DNA from: Flavobacteriales bacterium UBA2798
GTDB taxonomy: Bacteria; Bacteroidota; Bacteroidia; Flavobacteriales_D; UBA2798
NCBI GenBank assembly: GCA_002351955.1
Contig: DEHO01000034.1
Coordinates: 37,066-52,031 of the forward strand
Length of the DNA: 14,966 bases
Direction: 5' to 3'
Each line of letters opens with the position of its first letter. The first letter of the stretch is position 1. The notes beneath the pieces were generated by a model. The model saw nothing but the letters and a program-made list of their open reading frames with translations. It was not told the origin of the DNA and ran no database searches. Made by a program: the position numbers and the translations under genes. This document shows, in pieces, positions 1-5,954 of this stretch.

Positions 1-1
1 C

Positions 2-643
2 AATTATGGAATTCGAAGTGTCTTTCATACTCCGGATGCGGGCGTAACCTGGGATGATGTTTCCGGTAATCTTGAAGAATTTCCGGATGGAAGCGGTAAT
101 GGTCCTGCTGTGTATTGGTCATTGATTTATCCTTCCGCTCCCGAAAAAATTTATCTGGTTGGAACTTCAGTTGGATTGTATTCAACGAATCAGTTAAACG
201 GAATAAATACCATTTGGCAACAGGAGGCACCGGGTGTTATCGGTAATTCAATTGTGAATATGATCAAAGCGCGTGCTTCGGATGGGAAAATGGTAGTTGC
301 TACTCATGGAAACGGAATATTTTCTGCACAGTTGACTCCCCTGTTTTTGTCCAGCCCCGAATTAAAATCGGCAGAACTTCATTTTGCAACCTATCCCAAT
401 CCATTTGCCGAGGCAATTACGATTGATCTTTATTTGCCCTCAGAAGGGAAATTGGATGTTCGGGTATTCGACATCAGCGGTAGGGAAATCAGGGTGATTT
501 ACTCAGGAACAAGCGGTAGCGGTGAGCAGCGCTTAATCTGGCAAAGAGAAGATGCAAACGGCAGGGAAATAGCTTCGGGGACGTATGTGTTATCTGTAGC
601 GCATAATGGAAAGCGTCTGACGCGGAAGCTGATTGTCCGTTAA
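2..643 (+). CDS. Secreted Asp-box/beta-propeller protein with C-terminal T9SS sorting domain (5' partial)
   Basis: The reading frame is already open at the window edge, so only the last 213 residues are present and the true start lies outside. Residues 10-17 read TPDAGVTW, a perfect Asp-box (S/T-x-D-x-G-x-T-W) as in sialidase, sortilin and photosynthesis-factor-type beta-propellers; further strand-like repeats follow to about residue 115. The last roughly 80 residues (from YPNPF, through VFDISGRE, to a terminal RKLIVR) match the type A sorting domain that directs export through the Bacteroidota type IX secretion system and surface attachment or release. The protein is therefore inferred to be secreted or on the cell surface. 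Its enzymatic role, if any, cannot be told from this fragment. The stop is TAA, and the next gene's promoter begins directly after it. Confidence 0.88.
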   Translation, partial: NYGIRSVFHTPDAGVTWDDVSGNLEEFPDGSGNGPAVYWSLIYPSAPEKIYLVGTSVGLYSTNQLNGINTIWQQEAPGVIGNSIVNMIKARASDGKMVVATHGNGIFSAQLTPLFLSSPELKSAELHFATYPNPFAEAITIDLYLPSEGKLDVRVFDISGREIRVIYSGTSGSGEQRLIWQREDANGREIASGTYVLSVAHNGKRLTRKLIVR

Positions 644-675
644 TTGCTCCTTGTGTCCGATTACTCGTATATTTG
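644..675 (+). promoter_or_regulatory. Bacteroidota-type promoter of the pterin synthase-folE pair
   Basis: A perfect -7 box TATATTTG (668-675) is preceded by TTG (644-646) with a 21-nt gap, fitting the TTG/TTTG ... TAnnTTTG pattern known for the Bacteroidota primary sigma factor. The box ends 15 nt before the ATG at 691, so the 5' leader would be under about 12 nt. The possible TTG start at 673 lies inside the box, which argues against it. Confidence 0.7.
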
Positions 676-693
676 CAATGTTTAATTGCAATG
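673..693 (+). repeat. Tandem 8-bp direct repeat TTGCAATG over the -7 box and start codon
   Basis: TTGCAATG occurs at 673-680 and again at 686-693, 13 bp apart. The second copy sits within the 8-bp palindrome ATTGCAAT (685-692) and includes the start ATG of the pterin synthase gene. The position would suit a repressor or a translational control site, but two 8-mers in AT-rich DNA could also be chance. Confidence 0.35.
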
Positions 694-1110
694 AGAAAGT
701 CATACATAACCCGCAGGGAAAATTTCAATGCCGCGCACAAGCTGTGGCATGATGAGTGGTCGGAGGAGAAGAACTTCGAGGTTTTTGGAAAATGTGCCAA
801 TAAAAACTGGCACGGTCATAATTATAACCTGTTTGTTACAGTGAAGGGAGTTCCTGATCCTGTTACCGGGTTTATAGTTGATTTAAAAGCCTTGAGCGTA
901 TTAATCCGCAATGAAGTAATTGAAAAACTGGATCACCGAAATCTCAATGTGGATGTAGATTTTATGAAGGGAATTAAGCCGTCCACCGAAAATCTCGCGA
1001 TCAAGATCTGGGAAATCCTTGAAGAGCCGGTACGAACACTGGGAGGAGAATTGCACAATATCCGACTTTGGGAAACAGAAAATAATTACGCAGAATATTT
1101 CGGAGAATAA
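691..1110 (+). CDS. 6-pyruvoyl-tetrahydropterin synthase / 6-carboxytetrahydropterin synthase family (PTPS-II-like)
   Basis: This COG0720 enzyme acts on 7,8-dihydroneopterin triphosphate, the product of GTP cyclohydrolase I. With the ATG at 691 it is 139 residues, the normal family size. Zinc ligands are H16, H41 and H43; the catalytic Cys is C35; D81/H82 form the LDH motif; E128 in the WETENN segment is the expected pterin-anchoring Glu. The Cys-to-HGH spacing is C-x5-HGH, as in eukaryotic PTPS, not C-x3-HGH as in E. coli QueD. The FGKC, LDHRNL and STEN segments also resemble animal PTPS. This favours tetrahydrobiopterin-type chemistry over queuosine, although automated annotation would probably say queD. 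The gene lies 8 nt before folE, clearly co-transcribed with it. The longer frame from TTG 673 is rejected because it starts inside the promoter box. Confidence 0.9.
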   Translation: MRKSYITRRENFNAAHKLWHDEWSEEKNFEVFGKCANKNWHGHNYNLFVTVKGVPDPVTGFIVDLKALSVLIRNEVIEKLDHRNLNVDVDFMKGIKPSTENLAIKIWEILEEPVRTLGGELHNIRLWETENNYAEYFGE

Positions 1111-1118
1111 GCATTGAT

Positions 1119-1754
1119 ATGGCTAATCCAACTGACATAATTTCCGAGAACTCGCTTGACGGTTACGAACGCGTTGAACAGTACAATGAAGGCACTTTGA
1201 AGGAGATTTCGGATGCTTATTCGAAGATCATTCCTGCACTTGGTGAAGATCCAAAGCGGGAAGGGTTACTCAAAACTCCGGAACGTGTTGCCAAGGCTCT
1301 TCAGTTTTTAACACATGGTTATGATCTGAATCCCAAAGAGATACTTCAATCCGCTATGTTTGCCGAAGAATACCGTCAGATGGTAATTGTGAAGGATATT
1401 GAAGTTTATTCCATGTGCGAGCACCATATGTTACCTTTTTTTGGGAAAGCACACATTGCCTATATCCCGAACGGACATATTGTCGGACTTTCCAAGATTC
1501 CACGTGTTGTTGATGCCTTTGCACGGCGTTTGCAGGTACAGGAAAGACTGACAACAGAGATCCGCGACTGTATTCAGGAGACGTTGAGTCCTCTTGGAGT
1601 TGCAGTGGTGATCGAAGCCAGTCATATGTGCATGCAGATGCGAGGTGTTCAGAAGCAAAATTCAGTAACCACAACTTCTGCTTTCACAGGTGAATTCCTG
1701 AAAGACCCAACCCGGAAGGAATTCATTACACTGATTGGATCACATTTAAAATAA
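1119..1754 (+). CDS. folE: GTP cyclohydrolase I
   Basis: It converts GTP to 7,8-dihydroneopterin triphosphate, the first step of folate, queuosine-precursor and tetrahydrobiopterin synthesis, in the cytoplasm as a toroidal multimer. The 211-residue protein has the full catalytic domain: the EDPKREGLLKTPERV entry motif at 43-57, the zinc ligands C100 and H103 in SMCEHHMLPF, H169 and C171 in SHMCMQMRG, and the GLSKIPRVVDAF segment at 123-134. This is type I FolE (zinc-dependent), not the FolE2 family. The ATG at 1119 follows the pterin synthase stop by 8 nt, so the two genes encode consecutive steps of one pathway. A GGAG lies 12 nt upstream of the start, too far for a convincing ribosome-binding site. 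The first 30 or so residues are a variable extension. Confidence 0.97.
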   Translation: MANPTDIISENSLDGYERVEQYNEGTLKEISDAYSKIIPALGEDPKREGLLKTPERVAKALQFLTHGYDLNPKEILQSAMFAEEYRQMVIVKDIEVYSMCEHHMLPFFGKAHIAYIPNGHIVGLSKIPRVVDAFARRLQVQERLTTEIRDCIQETLSPLGVAVVIEASHMCMQMRGVQKQNSVTTTSAFTGEFLKDPTRKEFITLIGSHLK

Positions 1755-1792
1755 TAATTCACTAAATTCGTTATAACCTAAAAACCATAACC

Positions 1793-2536
1793 ATGAGCAA
1801 CAATATGTTCAATACCTCAACCAACGTTGGAAGCGGCGGATCCTCTTCTTTTTCCGGCGTAATTCCCCGCACGTTTGTAGCCAATGTTTTCTCCTACATG
1901 CTGGCAGCGCTTGCCATTACTGGTGTAGTTGCATACGCCATCGGAAGTAATCTTGAGTTGTTTGTTCGTCTCTTTATTTCCGAAACCGGTCGTCCAAACC
2001 CATTGTTCTGGATCGTATCATTTGCACCACTCGGATTGGTTCTTTTGATGAATTTTGCGTTTAACCGTTTATCGGCTCCGGTATTGTTAGGCGTTTTTAT
2101 CCTTTATGCAGGTATGATGGGATTGTCGCTTAGTTCAATCTTTATCATGTACACCACCGGTTCAATTGCAGCAGTATTTTTTATCACTGCAGGTACATTT
2201 GGTGTAATGGCATTCCTGGGTTACACTACCAAAACAGACCTTACCAAATTCGGATCCATTCTGATGATGGGACTGATCGGGATAATTATCGCAAGCATCG
2301 TAAACATCTTTATGCAAAGCTCAGGTCTTGAGTGGTTAATCAGCATCATTGGAGTGTTGGTTTTCACAGGACTCACAGCATATGACATGCAGAAAATTAA
2401 GGAAATGGGTGAGCAGGTTGGTTCCGGTCACGAGCTTGCTAGCAAGATGGCGATTATGGCCGGACTTACACTCTACCTTGATTTCATCAACCTTTTCATT
2501 ATGCTGCTCCGTTTACTCGGAAATCGCAATGAATAA
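1793..2536 (+). CDS. Bax inhibitor-1/YccA family membrane protein
   Basis: This 247-residue polytopic inner-membrane protein belongs to the BI-1/TMBIM (UPF0005) family. After a Ser/Gly/Asn-rich cytoplasmic N-terminus (1-24), about seven hydrophobic helices run from residue 27 to the end. TAYD (D198) and LYLDF (D230) correspond to the two aspartates that form the pH-sensing pair in the Bacillus homologue YetJ, a calcium-leak channel. A role in ion or calcium leak, or in membrane stress, is inferred from the family; the substrate is not known. The ATG at 1793 is the first start; a second ATG four codons on is less likely. No clear promoter is visible in the 38-nt gap after folE (only a weak TAAATTCG at 1763-1770), so read-through from the pterin genes is possible. 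A strong terminator follows the stop. Confidence 0.92.
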   Translation: MSNNMFNTSTNVGSGGSSSFSGVIPRTFVANVFSYMLAALAITGVVAYAIGSNLELFVRLFISETGRPNPLFWIVSFAPLGLVLLMNFAFNRLSAPVLLGVFILYAGMMGLSLSSIFIMYTTGSIAAVFFITAGTFGVMAFLGYTTKTDLTKFGSILMMGLIGIIIASIVNIFMQSSGLEWLISIIGVLVFTGLTAYDMQKIKEMGEQVGSGHELASKMAIMAGLTLYLDFINLFIMLLRLLGNRNE

Positions 2537-2556
2537 GATCATTGAATTATAGTTTG

Positions 2557-2584
2557 AAAAACCCCGCTGTAAGCGGGGTTTTTT
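2557..2584 (+). terminator. Rho-independent terminator after the Bax inhibitor-1 gene
   Basis: A GC-rich stem (AACCCCGCT at 2560-2568 pairing with AGCGGGGTT at 2572-2580, three-base loop GTA) is extended by A-T pairs and followed by a T run. It is 20 nt past the stop and separates this gene from fabD. It ends just before the fabD -7 box. Confidence 0.9.
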
Positions 2585-2600
2585 GTTTTCTACCTTTTTC

Positions 2601-2608
2601 TATCTTCG
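2601..2608 (+). promoter_or_regulatory. Probable -7 box of fabD
   Basis: TATCTTCG differs from TAnnTTTG at one position and ends 17 nt before the fabD ATG, the same distance seen for wbpD and the DUF2911 gene in this window. A TTG at 2583-2585 is only 15 nt upstream, shorter than usual for a -33 element, so the call rests mainly on the -7 box and its position. Confidence 0.45.
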
Positions 2609-2625
2609 TCCGTAAACCACTAATC

Positions 2626-3504
2626 ATGAAAAAGGCATATGTGTTTCCCGGACAGGGATCCCAATTCTCCGGAATGGGAAAGGACCTTTATGAGCAATCA
2701 CCGCTTGCAAAGGAAATGTTTGAAAAAGCGAATTCCATTCTTGGATTTCGAATTACGGACATCATGTTTTCAGGATCTGATGAAGAATTAAAACAAACCA
2801 AGGTTACCCAACCTGCTATTTTTTTACACTCTGTAATTCTTGCTGCTACCTTGGGAGAATCTTTTAAACCCGACATGGTTGCAGGACATTCTCTGGGGGA
2901 ATTTTCTGCACTGGTTGCAAACAAAACACTTTCGTTTGAGGATGCGCTGGTACTTGTTTCAAAGCGTGCATTAGCAATGCAGAAAGCATGTGAAGCAGAA
3001 CCTTCCACTATGGCGGCTGTGCTTGGATTGGATGATGCCAAAGTAGAAGCGATATGCACTGCAACAGAAGGTGTAGTTGTTGCTGCGAATTACAATTGCC
3101 CGGGTCAGCTGGTGATTTCCGGTGCTGTTGATGCTGTAAATCGTGCTTGTGAAGCATTAAAAGCTGCAGGTGCAAAACGTGCGTTATTACTGCCTGTTGG
3201 AGGAGCATTTCATTCTCCCCTTATGGAGCCCGCTCGCGTTGAATTGGAAGCAGCAATCAATGCAACTCAATTCCATACACCGGTTTGTCCGGTTTACCAA
3301 AATGTGACAGCAAGTGCAGTTATTGATCCGGAAGCAATTAAAAAGAATCTTGTTGCGCAGTTGACCGCACCTGTTGCATGGACACAATCAGTGCGCCAAA
3401 TGACTGCAGATGGTGCAACGCAATATGTTGAAGTAGGTCCCGGAAAAGTATTGCAGGGACTCGTGAAGAAAATTTCGCCCGAAGTAGAAGTGGCAAGTGC
3501 TTAA
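2626..3504 (+). CDS. fabD: Malonyl-CoA:ACP transacylase
   Basis: It transfers malonyl from CoA to acyl carrier protein to supply type II fatty acid synthesis in the cytoplasm. The 292-residue length matches bacterial FabD (about 300). The oxyanion loop GQGSQ is at 9-13, the nucleophile S89 lies in GHSLGE, R114 in SKRALAMQ is the expected carboxylate-binding Arg, and H196 in GAFHSP is the catalytic His. The start is the ATG at 2626, where the family N-terminus KKAYVFPGQGSQ begins. A longer frame from 2542 runs back through the preceding terminator and is rejected. The gene appears monocistronic: an upstream terminator and its own -7 box on one side, a bidirectional terminator on the other. No other fab gene is in the window. 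Confidence 0.96.
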   Translation: MKKAYVFPGQGSQFSGMGKDLYEQSPLAKEMFEKANSILGFRITDIMFSGSDEELKQTKVTQPAIFLHSVILAATLGESFKPDMVAGHSLGEFSALVANKTLSFEDALVLVSKRALAMQKACEAEPSTMAAVLGLDDAKVEAICTATEGVVVAANYNCPGQLVISGAVDAVNRACEALKAAGAKRALLLPVGGAFHSPLMEPARVELEAAINATQFHTPVCPVYQNVTASAVIDPEAIKKNLVAQLTAPVAWTQSVRQMTADGATQYVEVGPGKVLQGLVKKISPEVEVASA

Positions 3505-3521
3505 TGCTAATACAGTAAAAT

Positions 3522-3553
3522 AAAAAAGTTCCGTTGTTGCGGGACTTTTTTTA
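3522..3553. terminator. Bidirectional terminator between fabD and the convergent hypothetical gene
   Basis: AAAAAAGTTCCG (3522-3533) pairs with CGGGACTTTTTT (3540-3551) around the loop TTGTTG, with one G-T wobble. An A tract on the left and a T tract on the right let it act for both converging genes, whose stops are 64 nt apart. Confidence 0.85.
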
Positions 3554-3568
3554 TTTAATGAGATTGTA

Positions 3569-4069
3569 TTAAATCTTGATCTGAAAAATAAATGGAACAG
3601 TAAGTTCAGCAGGAGCCGGTGCGGGAGCAGGCGTATTCACTTGAGGAGTTTCTTTAACTTCAGGTGAGATGTACCAGATTTTTTTTCCGTTTTCTTCCTG
3701 CATATAAACCCGACGATGGTTTACTGTTTGGTTAATCTCGCGTAAGATTGGAATGAGTTGCTCCGGTGTGGTGTTTTTCTGACAACTGCGAACTTCAACT
3801 TTGGTGACTGTCATTTGCGAAATGTTCTTTCGTTCAACAGTAACTTTATCCGGCTGAGGTTGGGGTTTATTGTCTTCAATCACTTCAATTATCACCCATT
3901 CGCCACTGTTCAGATTGAAAGGGACGGGTGTAGTTTTGGTGTCGGTAGAAGTTTCGGTTGATTTATCATTATTCCCATCCGTATTTCCCGGACCTGCAAC
4001 AGCTAAGCTGGCCGAACCGAAAGTGATTGCCAGGAGTAAAGTGTGTGGATGTGAAATTCGTAGCTTCAT
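3569..4069 (-). CDS. Secreted hypothetical protein, acidic/polar with Pro-Ala-rich tail
   Basis: I do not recognise this 166-residue protein. Residues 1-26 form a signal peptide: a basic start (MKLR), a hydrophobic core (LLLAITFGSASLAV) and a likely cleavage after AVA. A low-complexity Asn/Asp/Thr/Ser linker follows (28-50), then a compact region (about 51-140) with WVIIEVIED, VTVERKNISQ and KKIWYISPEV stretches and a single Cys (C96). A repeated PAPAPAPA segment (148-154) leads to a short hydrophobic end. There is no lipobox and no T9SS domain, so it is probably periplasmic. It lies downstream of cpsB in the same direction but has its own promoter with a striking double palindrome, so it is probably regulated separately. 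The ATG at 4069 is the only reasonable start. Confidence 0.75.
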   Translation of the reverse strand: MKLRISHPHTLLLAITFGSASLAVAGPGNTDGNNDKSTETSTDTKTTPVPFNLNSGEWVIIEVIEDNKPQPQPDKVTVERKNISQMTVTKVEVRSCQKNTTPEQLIPILREINQTVNHRRVYMQEENGKKIWYISPEVKETPQVNTPAPAPAPAELTVPFIFQIKI

Positions 4070-4092
4070 ACGTATGACTCAAATATACGTAT
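4068..4092 (-). promoter_or_regulatory. Promoter of the secreted hypothetical gene with two ATACGTAT palindromes
   Basis: On the minus strand a perfect -7 box TATATTTG (4087-4080) lies 10 nt before the ATG. The perfect palindrome ATACGTAT occurs twice, at 4068-4075 (touching the start codon) and 4085-4092 (overlapping the -7 box), with centres 17 bp apart. This geometry would suit an operator bound by a dimeric repressor; the regulator is unknown. No good -33 TTG is seen at the usual distance. Confidence 0.55.
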
Positions 4093-4137
4093 TCAGCGAC
4101 TAATAAGTTGAGTGTTAACAATTTTTTGAATCTCCAT

Positions 4138-4890
4138 TTACAAGGAATGATTCAGCAAATTATTGATTTTCATTGCTTTGTGAAAATAGGGTAGTGTTGA
4201 ACTTTGTTTCAACAACTCCAGGTGACCCATGTTATGACAATCCGTTCCAAGGAGTCCAATGATCTCTGAATCAAGTAATTGTTCTGCAGATTTTTGCACT
4301 TGTGGGGAATAGTGCCCACTCAGGGAGTTCAGGTTCAATTGAAGGATAACACCCTTATCGAACAGGGTTTGTGCTTTTTCAGGTTCGCGGTGCCAGAATA
4401 AGTAGCGTTCAACATGTGCCAAGACGGGTTTGTAGCCTGCCATCTGCATCTCGAAAATTGCCCTACTTAGATTTTTAGGCTCGCCAACAAAAGGCATTTC
4501 AAAAAGGACATAATTATTACCAAATGTGAGCAACTCTTTTTTTCGGATTTTATCTTCCAGTTCAATATCGAGATAGTACTCAGCTGCTGCTTCAATAGTA
4601 ATGTCGATGTTTTCTTTGTGTGCAGCTTCTCTGAGTTTATCAAGTCCGCTTAGAATTATTTCCGGTGTATTGCGGTAAAAATCCGACATGATATGCGGAG
4701 TGGTAATGACCTTTTTATAGCCAAACTCCTGCATTGTTCGGAGCATGCTTAGGGAGTCTTCCATGGTTTTTGCACCATCGTCAATTCCCGGAATAAAATG
4801 CGAATGCACATCAGTTCCCAGCAAAGAAAGATCAGCAGGTGGTAAAATTTCTTTTTTTCTTCTCCCGAATAATCCGCCCAAAAAACCCAT
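4138..4890 (-). CDS. CpsB/YwqE-type PHP-domain tyrosine-protein phosphatase
   Basis: This is a metal-dependent phosphatase of the PHP superfamily (CpsB/CapC/Wzb-like in function), which dephosphorylates bacterial tyrosine kinases controlling capsule or exopolysaccharide assembly. The metal-binding motifs are in order: DVHSHFIPGIDDGA near the N-terminus, TTPHI, the Glu of AAAEYYLD, HVERY, and GTDCHNMGH near the C-terminus. The length, 250 residues from the ATG at 4890, is normal. The frame can be extended two codons to a TTG, but ATG is preferred. A short basic stretch (GRRKKE) near the N-terminus is variable in the family. It is the last gene of the polysaccharide operon, 14 nt after rmlB. 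The partner kinase and the Wza/Wzc export genes are not in the window. No terminator is seen after it. Confidence 0.92.
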   Translation of the reverse strand: MGFLGGLFGRRKKEILPPADLSLLGTDVHSHFIPGIDDGAKTMEDSLSMLRTMQEFGYKKVITTPHIMSDFYRNTPEIILSGLDKLREAAHKENIDITIEAAAEYYLDIELEDKIRKKELLTFGNNYVLFEMPFVGEPKNLSRAIFEMQMAGYKPVLAHVERYLFWHREPEKAQTLFDKGVILQLNLNSLSGHYSPQVQKSAEQLLDSEIIGLLGTDCHNMGHLELLKQSSTLPYFHKAMKINNLLNHSL

Positions 4891-4904
4891 GATCAAATAA
4901 AATC

Positions 4905-5954
4905 TTAGCGATGTGTATATTGTTGTTCGTAGTAATTACGGTATTCTCCGGATGTTACTCTGTCAAGCCATGCAGTGTTTCGGAGGTACCATTCTACTGT
5001 TTTTTCCAATCCTTCTTCAAACGTAACTGAAGGTTTCCATCCCAGTTCGTTGCGCAATTTGGAAGCATCGATGGCATAACGTAGATCATGGCCGGCTCTG
5101 TCTTTTACGAAGGTGATGAGTCGTTCTGAAGTGCCAATTTCACGACCAAGTTTTACATCCATGGTTTTGCACAGGAAACGAATCAGATCAATGTTTTTCC
5201 ATTCGTTCAATCCTCCCACATTGTATGTTTCGCCGGATTTTCCTTTATGGTAAATTAAATCAATGGCCGAAGCGTGATCTTCTACATACAACCAATCGCG
5301 AACATTTTCTCCTTTTCCGTAAACCGGAAGCGCATTGTTGTTGCGGATATTATTAATGGAAAGTGGAATCAGTTTTTCAGGGAAATGGTTGGGACCATAA
5401 TTGTTGCTGCAATTGGAAATTACGATATCCAAACCATACGTGTCGTAATAAGCGCGGACAAAATGATCGGATGATGCCTTGGATGCAGAGTATGGTGAAT
5501 GCGGATCGTATTTGGTTTGTTCTGAAAATAATCCGCTTGTGCCAAGTGAACCATAAACTTCATCGGTACTGATGTGATAGAATCTTCTTTTCTTATCTCC
5601 TTTACGTGCAGCATTTAACAGATTTACTGTGCCAACTACATTGGTCATTACAAATTCAATTGGATTAGCAATGGAACGGTCGACATGCGATTCAGCTGCG
5701 AGGTGAATAATGCCATCGAAATCGTGTTCACTGAATAATTGTTGAATGAATTCACTGTCCACGATATCACCTTTAATAAAATGATAGTTTGGTGATTTAT
5801 CAATATCGCGCAAGTTCTCCAGGTTACCGGCATAGGTGAGCTTATCGAGGTTGTAAATCTGATAAGAAGGATAATTCTTTATGAATCTTCTTACAACGTG
5901 TGACCCGATAAAACCGGCACCTCCGGTGATGAGTATTTTTGTTGTGCTGCCCAT
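4905..5954 (-). CDS. rmlB: dTDP-glucose 4,6-dehydratase
   Basis: It converts dTDP-D-glucose to dTDP-4-keto-6-deoxy-D-glucose, the branch point to rhamnose and other deoxysugars of surface glycans. It is an extended-SDR enzyme of 349 residues, the usual size. The NAD-binding TGGAGFIGSH is at 10-19; LAAESHVDRS is at 85-94; STDEVYG (129-135) carries the catalytic T130, D131 and E132; YSASK gives Y155 and K159; NNYGPNHFPEKLIP (184-197) is the RmlB substrate-loop signature. The ATG overlaps the preceding wbpA stop by one base (TAATG), indicating translational coupling and settling the start; a TTG four codons upstream is rejected. The companion genes rmlA, rmlC and rmlD are absent here, so the final sugar cannot be inferred. 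Confidence 0.96.
   Translation of the reverse strand: MGSTTKILITGGAGFIGSHVVRRFIKNYPSYQIYNLDKLTYAGNLENLRDIDKSPNYHFIKGDIVDSEFIQQLFSEHDFDGIIHLAAESHVDRSIANPIEFVMTNVVGTVNLLNAARKGDKKRRFYHISTDEVYGSLGTSGLFSEQTKYDPHSPYSASKASSDHFVRAYYDTYGLDIVISNCSNNYGPNHFPEKLIPLSINNIRNNNALPVYGKGENVRDWLYVEDHASAIDLIYHKGKSGETYNVGGLNEWKNIDLIRFLCKTMDVKLGREIGTSERLITFVKDRAGHDLRYAIDASKLRNELGWKPSVTFEEGLEKTVEWYLRNTAWLDRVTSGEYRNYYEQQYTHR

Noticed and set aside
673..690. TTG start giving a six-residue longer pterin synthase
   Set aside because: The TTG lies inside the perfect -7 box TATATTTG, so it would not be in the transcript; the ATG at 691 gives the normal family length.
644..690. preQ1 or pterin riboswitch before the pterin genes
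   Set aside because: The promoter leaves a leader of under about 12 nt, too short for any riboswitch, and no fitting structure is seen.
2542..2625. N-terminal extension of FabD
   Set aside because: It is encoded by the preceding terminator hairpin and the promoter; the family N-terminus begins at the ATG 2626.
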